Shown here piece by piece: positions 40,391 to 49,363 of a stretch of 64,000 nt of DNA. The position numbers and the translations under genes are program-made. The notes under the pieces are model-generated. The model did not search any database. It worked only from the letters and a program-made list of their open reading frames with translations, and was not told where the DNA came from. How positions within the stretch are numbered: position 1 is the first letter of the stretch; every line of letters begins with the position of its first letter. The DNA is from Agromyces larvae. GTDB lineage: Bacteria > Actinomycetota > Actinomycetes > Actinomycetales > Microbacteriaceae. The stretch covers positions 1,240,001 to 1,304,000 of the forward strand of contig NZ_CP094528.1 in NCBI RefSeq assembly GCF_022811705.1, in the 5' to 3' direction.

Positions 40391-43141
40391 ATGCCCGCTG
40401 CCGACCTGACCCGAGCCGAGGCAGACGCGAGGGCCCGGCTCATCACCGGGCCGAGCTACGAGGTCGCTCTCGACCTCACGGGCGGCGGCGACACGTTCGG
40501 ATCCGAGACGGTCGTGCGATTCGGCGCCGAGCCCGGTGCGTCGACGTTCATCGAGTCGACCGCGGTCGAGGTGCACGAGCTGGTGCTGAACGGCCGGGCC
40601 CTCGACGCGGCTGAGGCGATCGACGGGTCGCGCATCCGACTCGACGATCTGGTCGCCGAGAACGAGCTGCGCGTGGTCGCGACCCGCGCATACTCGAACA
40701 CCGGCGAGGGGCTGCACCGGTTCGTCGATCCCGTCGACGGCGAGACGTACCTCTACACCGAGTTCGCGGTCGCCGAGGCGAACCGGGTGTACGCGGTGTT
40801 CGACCAGCCCGATCTGAAGGCGTCGGTGCGGTTCGAGATCACCGCGCCCGCGCACTGGACGGTGCTGTCGAACGCGCCCTCGCCCGACCCGGTCGCCGCC
40901 GAGCCTGTCGAGCTCGCTGAGCCTGTCGAAGCGAGCCCCCCTTCGACAAGCTCAGGGAGCCCTTCGACCAGCTCAGGCAGCCCTTCGACCAGTTCAGGGA
41001 GCCCTTCGACCAGCTCAGGGAACCCTTCGACCAGCTCAGGGAACCCTTCGACCAGCTCAGGCCGCGAGGCATCCGCCACCTGGGCCTTCGAACCGGGGCC
41101 GGTGATCTCCAGCTACATCGTCGCCATCGTCGCAGGCCCGTACGCGAGCTGGCGCGACAGCGCCGCGAGCGTCGACGGCCGCGAGGTGCCGCTCGGCCTG
41201 TTCACCCGCCGCTCGCTCGCCCGGTACGCCGAACCCGAGGTGATGTTCGAGCTCGTGCGCGACGGCCTCGCGTTCTACGAGCGCGCGTTCGGCGTCGCCT
41301 ACCCGTTCGGCAAGTACGACCAGATCTTCGTGCCCGAGTACAACTGGGGCGCGATGGAGAACGTCGGCGCGGTGACCTTCAACGAGGGGTACCTGTTCCG
41401 GTCGCGGGTCTCCGACGCGCGTCGCGAGCAGCGCGCGATCGTCGTGCTGCACGAGCTCAGCCACATGTGGTTCGGCAACGCGGTCACCATGAAGTGGTGG
41501 AACGACCTGTGGCTGAACGAGTCGTTCGCGACCTGGGCGTCGACGCTCGCGACCTCGCAGATCACCGAGTTCACGGGCGTCTGGGCGACGTTCGCGAGCG
41601 ACGAGAAGACGCACGCGGCCGAGCAGGATCAGCTGCCGTCGACGCACCCGATCGTCGCCGAGATCCGCGACCTCGCCGACGTCGAGGTCAACTTCGACGC
41701 GATCACCTACGACAAGGGCGCGTCGGTGCTGAAGCAGCTCGTCGCGTGGGTGGGCCTGGACGCGTTCCTGCGCGGCGTCGGCGCGTATCTCTCCCGCCAC
41801 GGCGGCGGCAACGCGACGCTGCGCGACCTGCTCGACGAGCTCGAGCGCGCGAGCGGGCGAGAACTCACCCGGTGGAGCGAGGTCTGGCTCGAGACCGCGG
41901 GCGTGAACACGCTGCGCGCGGTGATCGAGACGGATGCCTCGGGCACGATCACGTCCGCGACGATCGAGCAGTCCGCGGCCGCCGACCACCCGACCCTGCG
42001 ACCGCACCGCCTCGCGGTCGGCTGCTACCGGCTCGACGGCGACCGCCTGGTGCGCGAGCACCGCGTCGAGCTCGACGTCGACGGGGCATCCACCCCGGTG
42101 CCCGAACTCGTCGGGCTGGCCGCGCCCGACCTGCTGCTCGTGAACGACGACGACCTCACCTACGCGAAGGTGCGGCTCGACGCACGGTCGTTCCAGACCG
42201 CGGTCGAGCACCTCGGCGACCTCGTCGACCCGGTCGCACGCGCCGTCGTGCTCGGCTCAGCGTGGGACGCGGTGCGCGACGCGGAGCTGCCGGCGAGCGA
42301 GTTCGTCGAGCTCGTGCTGCGCGGCATCGGGCGCGAAACGCAGTCGGCGGCGCGCAGCCTGGCGCTCGGCCGGCTCGAGACCGCGCTGTCGCGGTACGTC
42401 GCCGACGACCGGCGCACGCAGCTCGCGGCGGACGCGGGCGATGCGATCTGGGCGCAGGCGCAGCTCGCCGAGCCCGGATCCGACGCGCAGCTGCAGTTCG
42501 TGAAGGCGTTCACCCGGCTCGCCGCCACCGCGTCGCACGCGCAGGTGCTCGCCTCCCTCGCCGACGGGTCGGTCGCGCTCGACGGGCTGGCCGTCGACCT
42601 CGATCTGCGCTGGGAGCTGCTCATCGCGCGCGCCGCGCTGGGCGCGGCGACCGAGGACGAGATCGCCGCCCAGCTCGCCGACGACGACACCGCCAAGGGC
42701 CGGCAGCTCGCCGAGACCGCCCGCGCCGCGCGCCCCGACCAGGCGGTGAAGGATGCCGCGTGGGAGCGCGTCGCGACCGACGCGACGCTCTCGAACGACC
42801 TCGCGCGCGCGATCGCCGACGGCTGGCTTCGCGCCGAGCCCGCGACGCTGCTCACGACCAACGTGCGCCGGTACTTCGCGATGCTGCAGAAGGTCTGGGC
42901 CGAGCGCGGGTTCACGATGGGCTCGCTCATCGTGCGGCGGCTGTACCCGGCGCCGCTCATCGACCCCGAACTCGCCACGCTGACCCGGGCCTGGCTCGAC
43001 GCGAATCCCGAGCCCGCACCGCTGCGCCGGTACGTCGCCGAGCATCTCGCCGAGCTCGAGCGCGCCATCGCCGCGCGCGCCCTCGACGCGGCATCCGCCG
43101 AGCGCGCGACGGCCACCGAGCTCCCAGCCGTCGCGAACTAG
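40391..43141 (+). CDS. aminopeptidase N (M1 family), copy 2, with repeat insertion
   Basis: A 916-aa M1 peptidase with GAMEN (NWGAMENVG), the zinc site HELSHMWFG with NESFATW, and the catalytic Tyr region (TYDKGASVLKQL), so it should be active. It is collinear with copy 1 over the whole length. Near residues 175-225 copy 1 has only a short linker (PEPVAAGASADGQERATW) whereas this copy carries about 45 extra residues ending in six STSSG units, encoded by a 21-bp tandem repeat. The linker joins the N-terminal beta domain to the catalytic domain and is probably surface-exposed and tolerated. A GGAAGGA site supports the ATG at 40391. Confidence 0.93.
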   Translation: MPAADLTRAEADARARLITGPSYEVALDLTGGGDTFGSETVVRFGAEPGASTFIESTAVEVHELVLNGRALDAAEAIDGSRIRLDDLVAENELRVVATRAYSNTGEGLHRFVDPVDGETYLYTEFAVAEANRVYAVFDQPDLKASVRFEITAPAHWTVLSNAPSPDPVAAEPVELAEPVEASPPSTSSGSPSTSSGSPSTSSGSPSTSSGNPSTSSGNPSTSSGREASATWAFEPGPVISSYIVAIVAGPYASWRDSAASVDGREVPLGLFTRRSLARYAEPEVMFELVRDGLAFYERAFGVAYPFGKYDQIFVPEYNWGAMENVGAVTFNEGYLFRSRVSDARREQRAIVVLHELSHMWFGNAVTMKWWNDLWLNESFATWASTLATSQITEFTGVWATFASDEKTHAAEQDQLPSTHPIVAEIRDLADVEVNFDAITYDKGASVLKQLVAWVGLDAFLRGVGAYLSRHGGGNATLRDLLDELERASGRELTRWSEVWLETAGVNTLRAVIETDASGTITSATIEQSAAADHPTLRPHRLAVGCYRLDGDRLVREHRVELDVDGASTPVPELVGLAAPDLLLVNDDDLTYAKVRLDARSFQTAVEHLGDLVDPVARAVVLGSAWDAVRDAELPASEFVELVLRGIGRETQSAARSLALGRLETALSRYVADDRRTQLAADAGDAIWAQAQLAEPGSDAQLQFVKAFTRLAATASHAQVLASLADGSVALDGLAVDLDLRWELLIARAALGAATEDEIAAQLADDDTAKGRQLAETARAARPDQAVKDAAWERVATDATLSNDLARAIADGWLRAEPATLLTTNVRRYFAMLQKVWAERGFTMGSLIVRRLYPAPLIDPELATLTRAWLDANPEPAPLRRYVAEHLAELERAIAARALDAASAERATATELPAVAN
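40939..41063 (+). repeat. six tandem 21-bp repeats inside the aminopeptidase gene
   Basis: Units of the type CCCTTCGACCAGCTCAGGGA start at 40939, 40960, 40981, 41002, 41023 and 41044, preserving frame and encoding PSTSSGS/N. Inverted relatives (GCTGAGCCTGTCGAAGC) precede them at about 40900-40936. It is the same family as the array at 23518-23670. Confidence 0.9.
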
Positions 43142-43144
43142 ACT
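43139..43144 (+). promoter_or_regulatory. -10 element of leaderless mscS gene
   Basis: TAGACT begins at the stop codon of the aminopeptidase and is 8 nt before the ATG at 43153. Confidence 0.55.
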
Positions 43145-43152
43145 CACCAGCC

Positions 43153-44274
43153 ATGGTCATCTTCGCGGAGCCTGCGCCCGACGAGACCCCGCTCGACGCG
43201 GGGTTCTGGAGCGACCTCGCGACCTGGTGGAGCGAGCACTGGGGCATCATCGTCGGCAAGCTGGTCGCGATCATCGTCATCGTCGCGATCGCACTGCTGA
43301 TCCGCTGGCTGCTGCACTTCGTGATCGACCGCACCGTCGACCGCATCGTCACGGGGGTGAAGGCCAAGCAGGACGTCACCGACACCCAGGCGCTGCAGGC
43401 GTCGCCGTTGGCTGCGGTGCGCCTCGTGCAGCGCACCCGCACCCTCGGCACCGTGCTGTCGAACATCGTGAACGTGACGCTGTTCATCGTGGTCGTGCTG
43501 ATGCTGGTGAACGTGATCGACACCTCGATCCTCGGCTCGTTCGCGCTGCTGTCGGCGGCGATCGGCGCCGGCCTCGGCTTCGGTGCGCAGAACATCGTGA
43601 AGGACGTGCTGAACGGCATCTTCATGGTCGTGGAGGACCAGCTCGGCGTCGGCGACGTGGTCGACCTCGGCCCCGCGACCGGCATCGTCGAGGAGGTGCG
43701 GATCCGCATCACCACGGTGCGCGACGTGAACGGCACGCTCTGGTTCGTGCGCAACGGCGAGATCCTGCGGGTCGGCAACATGTCGCAGGGCTGGGCGCGC
43801 GTGATCGTCGACCTCGCCGTGCCGTACGACGCCGACATCGACGCCGTCGAAGCGCAGATGCTGAAGGCGGCGACCGAGCTCGCGCACACGTCGAAGTGGC
43901 GCTCGCGGGTGCTCGAGAAGCCCGAGGTGTGGGGCCTCGAGTCGATCTCGGCCGAGGCGATGGTGATCCGCATCGTGATGAAGGTGCGCACTTCCGCGAA
44001 GGACGACATCGCGCGCGAACTGCGCGTGCGGCTGAAGCGCGCACTCGACGAGATGGACGTGCAGCTGCCGAGCCTGAACGCGGTCGTGCTCACCGGCTTC
44101 GACGGGGCGACCCGGGTGAAGGGCGCGCGCCCGCCGCGGACCGCACCGAACGCGGTGCTCGCCGGCGGGGCATCGGATGCCTCGACGGGAGCCGCGGCAT
44201 CCGGCCGCCGCCCGAAGCGGAGCCCGCGACCGAAGACCCCGCCGCCAGGCAGCACGAACGGAGGCGCCTCATGA
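43153..44274 (+). CDS. small-conductance mechanosensitive channel (MscS family)
   Basis: A 373-aa channel protein. TM1 is at about 31-57 (IIVGKLVAIIVIVAIALLIRW), TM2 at about 99-120 (VNVTLFIVVVLMLVNV) and the pore helix TM3 at about 128-160 (SAAIGAGLGFGAQNIVKDVLN), with the Gly/Ala spacing of MscS pores. A beta domain (VGDVVDLGPATGIVEEVRIR, NGEILRVGNMSQGW) and a mixed C-terminal domain follow. The last 60 residues are a Pro/Arg/Ala tail (RRPKRSPRPKTPPPGS), probably disordered. It releases solutes on osmotic downshock. It overlaps the globin gene by ATGA. Confidence 0.94.
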   Translation: MVIFAEPAPDETPLDAGFWSDLATWWSEHWGIIVGKLVAIIVIVAIALLIRWLLHFVIDRTVDRIVTGVKAKQDVTDTQALQASPLAAVRLVQRTRTLGTVLSNIVNVTLFIVVVLMLVNVIDTSILGSFALLSAAIGAGLGFGAQNIVKDVLNGIFMVVEDQLGVGDVVDLGPATGIVEEVRIRITTVRDVNGTLWFVRNGEILRVGNMSQGWARVIVDLAVPYDADIDAVEAQMLKAATELAHTSKWRSRVLEKPEVWGLESISAEAMVIRIVMKVRTSAKDDIARELRVRLKRALDEMDVQLPSLNAVVLTGFDGATRVKGARPPRTAPNAVLAGGASDASTGAAASGRRPKRSPRPKTPPPGSTNGGAS

Positions 44275-44750
44275 GCGAAGCATCCCAGTCCGCGGTTCCG
44301 CCGTCGGTGCCGCCCGCGTCGGTGCGGCCCGCTCCGGTGCCGCTGCGCGGCAGCGACGACGGCGCCGCGCTCGGGCCGTCGTTCTTCGAGCAGGTCGGCG
44401 GCCATGCGACGTTCGAGCGCCTCGTCGACGTGTTCTACCGCGGCGTCGCCGACGACCCGGTGCTGAAGCCGATGTACCCCGAAGAGGATCTGGGGCCGGC
44501 CAAGCGCCGCCTGCAGCTGTTCCTCGAGCAGTACTGGGGCGGTCCCGGCACGTACAGCGCCGAGCGGGGGCATCCGCGTCTGCGTCTGCGCCACCAGCCG
44601 TTCCGGGTGAATCCCGACGCCCGCGACCGCTGGCTCGCGCACATGCGCCACGCGGTCGATTCGCTGGAGCTGTCGCCGCTGCACGAGGAGACGCTGTGGG
44701 ACTACCTGCAGCGCGCCGCCTTCGCGATGGTGAACACGTTCGACGACTGA
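44271..44750 (+). CDS. truncated haemoglobin, group II (GlbO-like)
   Basis: A 159-aa protein: a 35-residue Pro/Ala/Ser lead, then a 2-on-2 globin (SFFEQVGGHATFERLVDVFYRG, PMYPEEDLGPAKRRLQLFLEQYWGGPGTYS, RGHPRLRLRHQPFRV). The proximal His is in LRLRHQPF, Tyr in FYRG and Trp in the C-terminal helix (RDRWLAHM), matching group II truncated haemoglobins of actinobacteria that bind O2 or NO. It is translationally coupled to mscS. Confidence 0.94.
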   Translation: MSEASQSAVPPSVPPASVRPAPVPLRGSDDGAALGPSFFEQVGGHATFERLVDVFYRGVADDPVLKPMYPEEDLGPAKRRLQLFLEQYWGGPGTYSAERGHPRLRLRHQPFRVNPDARDRWLAHMRHAVDSLELSPLHEETLWDYLQRAAFAMVNTFDD

Positions 44751-44797
44751 CGCCCGTCCCCACCCGACCTGCCCACCCCCAGACGAAGGAGTCACCC

Positions 44798-46522
44798 GTG
44801 GCAGCATCCTCCCCCGCCCCCTCACCCGCCCGCAGCGCCCGAACGGCCCGCACGGCCCGAACGGCCCGCACGGCCCGCACCCCCGACGCGATCGTGATCG
44901 GCGCCGGCCTCGCCGGCCTGGTCGCCGCAGCCGAGCTCGTCGACGCCGGCAAGCACGTCGTCGTCCTCGAGCAGGAGCCGGCCGCCAGCCTCGGCGGCCA
45001 GGCGCACTGGTCGTTCGGCGGCCTGTTCCTGATCGACTCGCCCGAGCAGCGGCGCATGGGCGTCAAGGACTCCCCCGAGCTCGCCCGGCAGGACTGGTTC
45101 GGCACCGCGGGCTTCGACCGCGACGACGAGGATGCCTGGGGCCGGCGCTGGGCCGAGGCGTACCTCGAGTTCGCGGGCGGTGAGAAGCGCGCCTGGCTGC
45201 ACGAGAAGGGCGTGCGCTTCTTCCCCGTCGTCGGCTGGGCCGAGCGCGGCGACGGGACGCCGACCGGTCACGGCAACTCGGTGCCGCGCTTCCACATCAC
45301 GTGGGGCACCGGGCCCGGGGTGCTGGCGCCGTTCATCGCGCGGGTGAAGGCCGGCGAGGCGGCCGGGCTGGTGGAGCTGCGGCACCGGCACCGCGTCGAC
45401 GAGCTCATCATCGAGGGCGGCGCCGTGGTCGGCGCGCGCGGTGCAGTGCTCGCCGACGACGACGCCGTGCGCGGCGCGCCGAGCAACCGCGACGTCGTCG
45501 GCGAGTTCGAGGTGCGCGCGCCCGCGGTGCTCGTCTCGTCGGGCGGCATCGGCGGCAACCCCGACCTGGTGCGCGAGTACTGGCCCGAGCGGCTCGGCAC
45601 CCCGCCCGCCGAGATGCTGAGCGGCGTGCCCGCGCACGTCGACGGCCGCATGCTGCCGATCGCCGAGCAGGCCGGCGCCCGGCTCGTCAACCGCGACCGG
45701 ATGTGGCACTACACCGAGGGCATCACCAACTGGGATCCGATCTGGCCCGCCCACGGCATCCGCATCCTGCCCGGCCCGTCGTCGCTGTGGTTCGACGCGA
45801 CCGGCCGGCGGCTGCCCGTGCCGCTGTTCCCGGGCTTCGACACCCTCGGCACGCTCGAGCACCTCATGGGCACGGGGCACGGCCACTCGTGGTTCGTGCT
45901 CACCCAGAAGATCATCGAGAAGGAGTTCGCGCTCTCGGGCAGCGAGCAGAACCCCGACCTCACCGGCAAGGACCTGAAGCTGCTCGCCCAGCGGGTGCGC
46001 TCCGGCGCGCCGGGGCCGGTCGAGGCGTTCAAGCAGCACGGCGTCGACTTCGTGGTGGCCGACACGCTGCCCGAACTGCTCGACGGCATGCGCCGGCTCT
46101 CGGGCGACGCGGAGCTCGACACCGCGGAGGTCGAGCGGCAGATCCGCGCGCGCGACCGCGAACTCGACAACGAGTTCTCGAAGGACCTCCAACTCGCGGC
46201 GATCCGTTCGGCGCGTTGCTCGCGCGGCGACAAGCTGATCCGGGTGGCGACTCCGCATCGCATCCTCGACCCGGGCGCCGGGCCCCTCATCGCGGTGAAG
46301 CTGCACATCCTGACCCGCAAGACGCTCGGCGGCATCCAGACCGACCTCGACTCGCGCGCATTGGGCGCCGACGGTGCGCCCATCCCCGGCCTGTACGCGG
46401 CCGGCGAAGCGGCCGGCTTCGGCGGCGGCGGCGTGCACGGCTACCGGGCGCTGGAGGGCACGTTCCTGGGCGGATGCCTCTTCAGCGGCCGCGCGGCCGG
46501 GCGCGCCATGGCGCGCGGCTGA
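44798..46522 (+). CDS. FAD-binding dehydrogenase (fumarate reductase/KstD-like flavoprotein)
   Basis: A 574-aa flavoprotein starting at GTG with AAGGAG 7 nt upstream. The first 27 residues are Ala/Pro/Ser followed by RTARTARTARTART, encoded by a short tandem repeat. The FAD site is DAIVIGAGLAGLVAAAELVDAGKHVVVLEQE; the GG doublet, SSGGIGGNPDLV and the C-terminal PGLYAAGEAAGFGGGGVHGYRALEG match the FAD_binding_2 family close to ketosteroid dehydrogenases and fumarate reductases. Substrate unknown. The N-terminal extension is neither a classical signal peptide nor needed for the fold. Confidence 0.88.
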   Translation: MAASSPAPSPARSARTARTARTARTARTPDAIVIGAGLAGLVAAAELVDAGKHVVVLEQEPAASLGGQAHWSFGGLFLIDSPEQRRMGVKDSPELARQDWFGTAGFDRDDEDAWGRRWAEAYLEFAGGEKRAWLHEKGVRFFPVVGWAERGDGTPTGHGNSVPRFHITWGTGPGVLAPFIARVKAGEAAGLVELRHRHRVDELIIEGGAVVGARGAVLADDDAVRGAPSNRDVVGEFEVRAPAVLVSSGGIGGNPDLVREYWPERLGTPPAEMLSGVPAHVDGRMLPIAEQAGARLVNRDRMWHYTEGITNWDPIWPAHGIRILPGPSSLWFDATGRRLPVPLFPGFDTLGTLEHLMGTGHGHSWFVLTQKIIEKEFALSGSEQNPDLTGKDLKLLAQRVRSGAPGPVEAFKQHGVDFVVADTLPELLDGMRRLSGDAELDTAEVERQIRARDRELDNEFSKDLQLAAIRSARCSRGDKLIRVATPHRILDPGAGPLIAVKLHILTRKTLGGIQTDLDSRALGADGAPIPGLYAAGEAAGFGGGGVHGYRALEGTFLGGCLFSGRAAGRAMARG

Positions 46523-46567
46523 CGGACGCCGCCCGGGCGGAGGCGGGCGCGACGGCGCTCGCCCCGC

Positions 46568-47248
46568 TCAGGACTTCAGGGTCCAGGGCTTGCGGCGCAC
46601 GAGCACGTGCCCGCGCCGCGAGCTGAGCCGCGTCCACGGCCCGGTCTCGAAGATGCCGATCGGGTCGTCGCCGAGGAACCCGAGACTGTAGGCGGCGAAG
46701 CCCGCACCGGCCGGCACGTACTCGAGGTCGTCGATGCCGCGCCCCCACACCTCGCTGCGCACGCGCTGCACGAGCTGCTCGCCGGTGCCGGCCGGGATCG
46801 CCTGTGCGACCTCGTCGATCCCCGCTCGCGCCGCCCGCTCGAGGGTCGGGGCATCCGTCTCGCCGAGCGCTCGCCAGCCGCCTCGCGGCGGCGAGATGCC
46901 CGCCCAGGTCACCGTGTTCACCTCGGGCGGGCGCGACATGCTCACCGGCCGCGACGTGTCGTCGTCGGGAAGCTGACCGCGGGCGCGCACGATGCGCTCG
47001 ACCAGCGAGCGCATCGGCACCACGCTGTCGAAGTCCTCGGTGTCGGAGAGGGCGAAGGTGCGCAGCCCGAGCACCGTCGGCGTCTCGTCGAGGATGCCCC
47101 GCGGGTACAGGATCGCGGTGTAGACCGCGAGGATGCCGCTCCCGGCGATGAGCCGCACGGATCCGTCGTCGACACGGCCCGCCCTCTGCAGATACGTGTG
47201 CAGGTCGCCGAGCGAGAGGCTGTCGGCGAGCGTCAGTTGCTGGACCAT
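46568..47248 (-). CDS. conserved hypothetical protein
   Basis: A 226-aa soluble protein beginning MVQQLTLADSLSLGDLHTYLQRAGRVDDG. It has mixed alpha/beta character with no catalytic motif I recognise; distinctive segments are GSGILAVYTAILYPRGILDETPTVLGLRTFAL and PPEVNTVTWAGISPPRGGW. Its C-terminal part is positively charged (SSRRGHVLVRRKPWTLKS). It is divergent from tesB with 84 bp between, and convergent with the flavoprotein gene. Probably a family restricted to actinobacteria. Confidence 0.7.
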   Translation of the reverse strand: MVQQLTLADSLSLGDLHTYLQRAGRVDDGSVRLIAGSGILAVYTAILYPRGILDETPTVLGLRTFALSDTEDFDSVVPMRSLVERIVRARGQLPDDDTSRPVSMSRPPEVNTVTWAGISPPRGGWRALGETDAPTLERAARAGIDEVAQAIPAGTGEQLVQRVRSEVWGRGIDDLEYVPAGAGFAAYSLGFLGDDPIGIFETGPWTRLSSRRGHVLVRRKPWTLKS

Positions 47249-47332
47249 CTCCTGAATAAACTACCAAGGGACCGCCGCGACTCCGGCGGCTGCGCCGCAC
47301 CGCCCACCGGACGCGACCGAGACGGAGACACG

Positions 47333-48214
47333 ATGAACAGCCCGATCGAAGGTCTGCTGAGCACGCTCAACCTGACGAACACGGGCGCGCGCACCACCGA
47401 GGACATCTTCACCGGCCCCTCGCAGTGGATGCCGCGGGGCCGTGTCTTCGGCGGGCAGGTGCTGGCGCAGTCGCTCATCGCCGCCACGCACACGGTCGAA
47501 GCCGACCGCATGCTGCACTCCATGCACGGCTACTTCCTGCGCCCCGGCGACGTCGCGCACCCGATCACCTTCGCCGTCGACCGCATCCACGACGGGCGTT
47601 CGTTCTCGACCCGGCGCACCCAGGCGTACCAGCACGGCAAGCCGATCCTCTCGCTCATCGCGTCCTTCCAGACCGAGGACGACGGCATCGAGCACCAGGC
47701 CGGCATCCCCGCCGACCTGCCCGACCCCGAGTCGCTCCCGGCGGCCTCCGAGGTGCTCGAGGCGATCGACCACGACGTGGCGCGATTCTGGTCGCGGGAG
47801 CGCGCGTTCGACATCCGGCACATCCCCGCACCGATCTACCTGCACGCCGACGGCGAGCGGGTGCCGCGGCAGGCGCTGTGGATGCGCGCGTTCGGCAGGC
47901 TGCCCGACGACCCGAAACTGCACCGGGCCGCGCTCGCGTACGCGAGCGACTACTCGATCCTCGAGCCGATCCTGCGCGCGCACGGCATCGCGTGGGTGAC
48001 ACCCGGCCTCAAGATCGCGAGCCTCGACCACGCGATGTGGTGGCACCGCGACGCGCGCGTCGACGACTGGCTGCTGTTCACCCAGGAGTCGCCGTCCGCC
48101 GGCGGCGGTCGCGGGCTGTCGCTCGGCCGCATCTACACCCGCGACGGACTGCTCGTCGCCAGCGTCGCGCAGGAGGGCATGGTGCGCGTGCCCGACCCGG
48201 GTGCGTTCGACTGA
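47333..48214 (+). CDS. tesB: acyl-CoA thioesterase II
   Basis: A 293-aa double-hotdog thioesterase of TesB type: RVFGGQVLAQSLIAA, MHSMHGYFLRPGD-like core (HSMHGYFLRPGD), RSFSTRRTQAYQ, and in the second hotdog ASDYSILEPILRAHG and SLDHAMWWHRD with the catalytic Asp, plus Gln/Ser near LFTQESPSAGGGRGL. It hydrolyses medium- and long-chain acyl-CoA. GGAG precedes the ATG. The last four codons (GAFD-stop) are duplicated just downstream as an imperfect 16-bp repeat. Confidence 0.94.
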   Translation: MNSPIEGLLSTLNLTNTGARTTEDIFTGPSQWMPRGRVFGGQVLAQSLIAATHTVEADRMLHSMHGYFLRPGDVAHPITFAVDRIHDGRSFSTRRTQAYQHGKPILSLIASFQTEDDGIEHQAGIPADLPDPESLPAASEVLEAIDHDVARFWSRERAFDIRHIPAPIYLHADGERVPRQALWMRAFGRLPDDPKLHRAALAYASDYSILEPILRAHGIAWVTPGLKIASLDHAMWWHRDARVDDWLLFTQESPSAGGGRGLSLGRIYTRDGLLVASVAQEGMVRVPDPGAFD

Positions 48215-48323
48215 CGGGTGCATTCGACTGAATGAATCCTGTGCATCCGGTCATCGCGCGCACGGCTGCCCCAGAATGGCACACGGATGCCGCGGAGCGC
48301 GGCCCTGACGCGAAGGGACGACG

Positions 48324-48821
48324 ATGACCGACAGCGCGGAGCTCACGCGACGGGGGTTGCTGACCATCGGCGGTCTGGGAGCAGCCGGCAGCGCGCTGGC
48401 GCTCGCCGGATGCGCGCCCGGGTCGGACACCGCTCCCGCGACCACCTCCGGCGACGACGGTGCCGGCGCCGACACCGGCGACGGCGGGGCGGGCGGCGAG
48501 GCATCCGCGGGCGCCGAGACGAAGTCGGGCACCGAGGTCGCCGCGCTCGCCGACGTTCCGGTCGGCGACAGCATCAGCGTCACGGTCGACGGCGCCGACG
48601 CGCTGCTCGCCCAGCCGAGTGCGGGCGTCGTCGCCTGCTTCAGTGCGATCTGCACGCACCAGCAGTGCAAGGTGGCCCCGGCGGGCGCCGAACTGCACTG
48701 CCCCTGCCACGGCTCGCGCTTCGACGCGGCGACCGGTGAGGTGCTGAACGGTCCGGCGTTCGAGCCGCTCACGCCGATCCCCGTGCACGTCGAGGGCGAC
48801 CGCATCGTGACGGGTGCGTGA
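48324..48821 (+). CDS. Rieske 2Fe-2S lipoprotein
   Basis: A 165-aa exported protein. The N-terminus has a twin-arginine-type signal ending in a lipobox (LTRRGLLTIGG, ALAGC). An acidic Gly/Ala/Asp linker follows (about 32-68). The Rieske fold has both cluster motifs CTHQQC and CPCHGSRF, giving two Cys and two His ligands. Likely a membrane-anchored electron carrier. It overlaps the next gene by GTGA, pairing it with a multi-helix membrane protein. Confidence 0.94.
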   Translation: MTDSAELTRRGLLTIGGLGAAGSALALAGCAPGSDTAPATTSGDDGAGADTGDGGAGGEASAGAETKSGTEVAALADVPVGDSISVTVDGADALLAQPSAGVVACFSAICTHQQCKVAPAGAELHCPCHGSRFDAATGEVLNGPAFEPLTPIPVHVEGDRIVTGA

Positions 48822-49357
48822 GCATGGACTACGAGTTCGCGGGGCTGCCGCTGCACGTGCTGCTCGTGCACGCCGTCGTGATCGGCGTGCCGCTGCTCGC
48901 CCTGCTGCTCCTCGTGCTCGCCGCGTGGCCCGCGGCACGCCGGGTGCTCTGGATCCCGGTGCTGATCGTCGCGATCGGCCTCGTGCCGCTCGCGCAGACC
49001 ACGGTCGCCGCCGGTGAGTGGCTCGAAGCGCGCGTGCCCGCCGCACCGCTCATCCAGGAGCACACGTCGATGGGCGAGTCGATCCTGCCGTGGGTGTGGG
49101 CGCTGCTGGCGGTCGCGGTGGCGATCGCCGCGTGGGCGCTCGTGGAGCACGCAGCCCGCCGACCGGCGAACGCGGCATCCGATGCGGACACGGATCGCCG
49201 GCCGCGGCGCGGGGCGGTCGTCGCGGCCGGTGTCGTCCTCACCGTCGGGGCGGCCGTGGTCGGTGCCGGCGCGACCTGGACGGTCGTGCAGATCGGCGAG
49301 TCGGGCAGCCGTGCCGTCTGGGAGGGCACGTTCAGCGACGTGCCGCTCGACGACTGA
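48818..49357 (+). CDS. membrane protein, DUF2231-like
   Basis: A 179-aa protein with four hydrophobic helices at about 10-36 (LHVLLVHAVVIGVPLLALLLLVL), 43-65, 92-112 and 135-157. Conserved His residues lie at helix 1 (PLHVLLVHAV) and around EHTSMGESILPW, as in DUF2231 proteins thought to bind haem or quinone. Coupling to the Rieske gene (GTGA overlap) suggests a small membrane redox module; this is inference. An in-frame ATG two codons later is an alternative start. Confidence 0.8.
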   Translation: MSMDYEFAGLPLHVLLVHAVVIGVPLLALLLLVLAAWPAARRVLWIPVLIVAIGLVPLAQTTVAAGEWLEARVPAAPLIQEHTSMGESILPWVWALLAVAVAIAAWALVEHAARRPANAASDADTDRRPRRGAVVAAGVVLTVGAAVVGAGATWTVVQIGESGSRAVWEGTFSDVPLDD

Positions 49358-49363
49358 CCTCGG

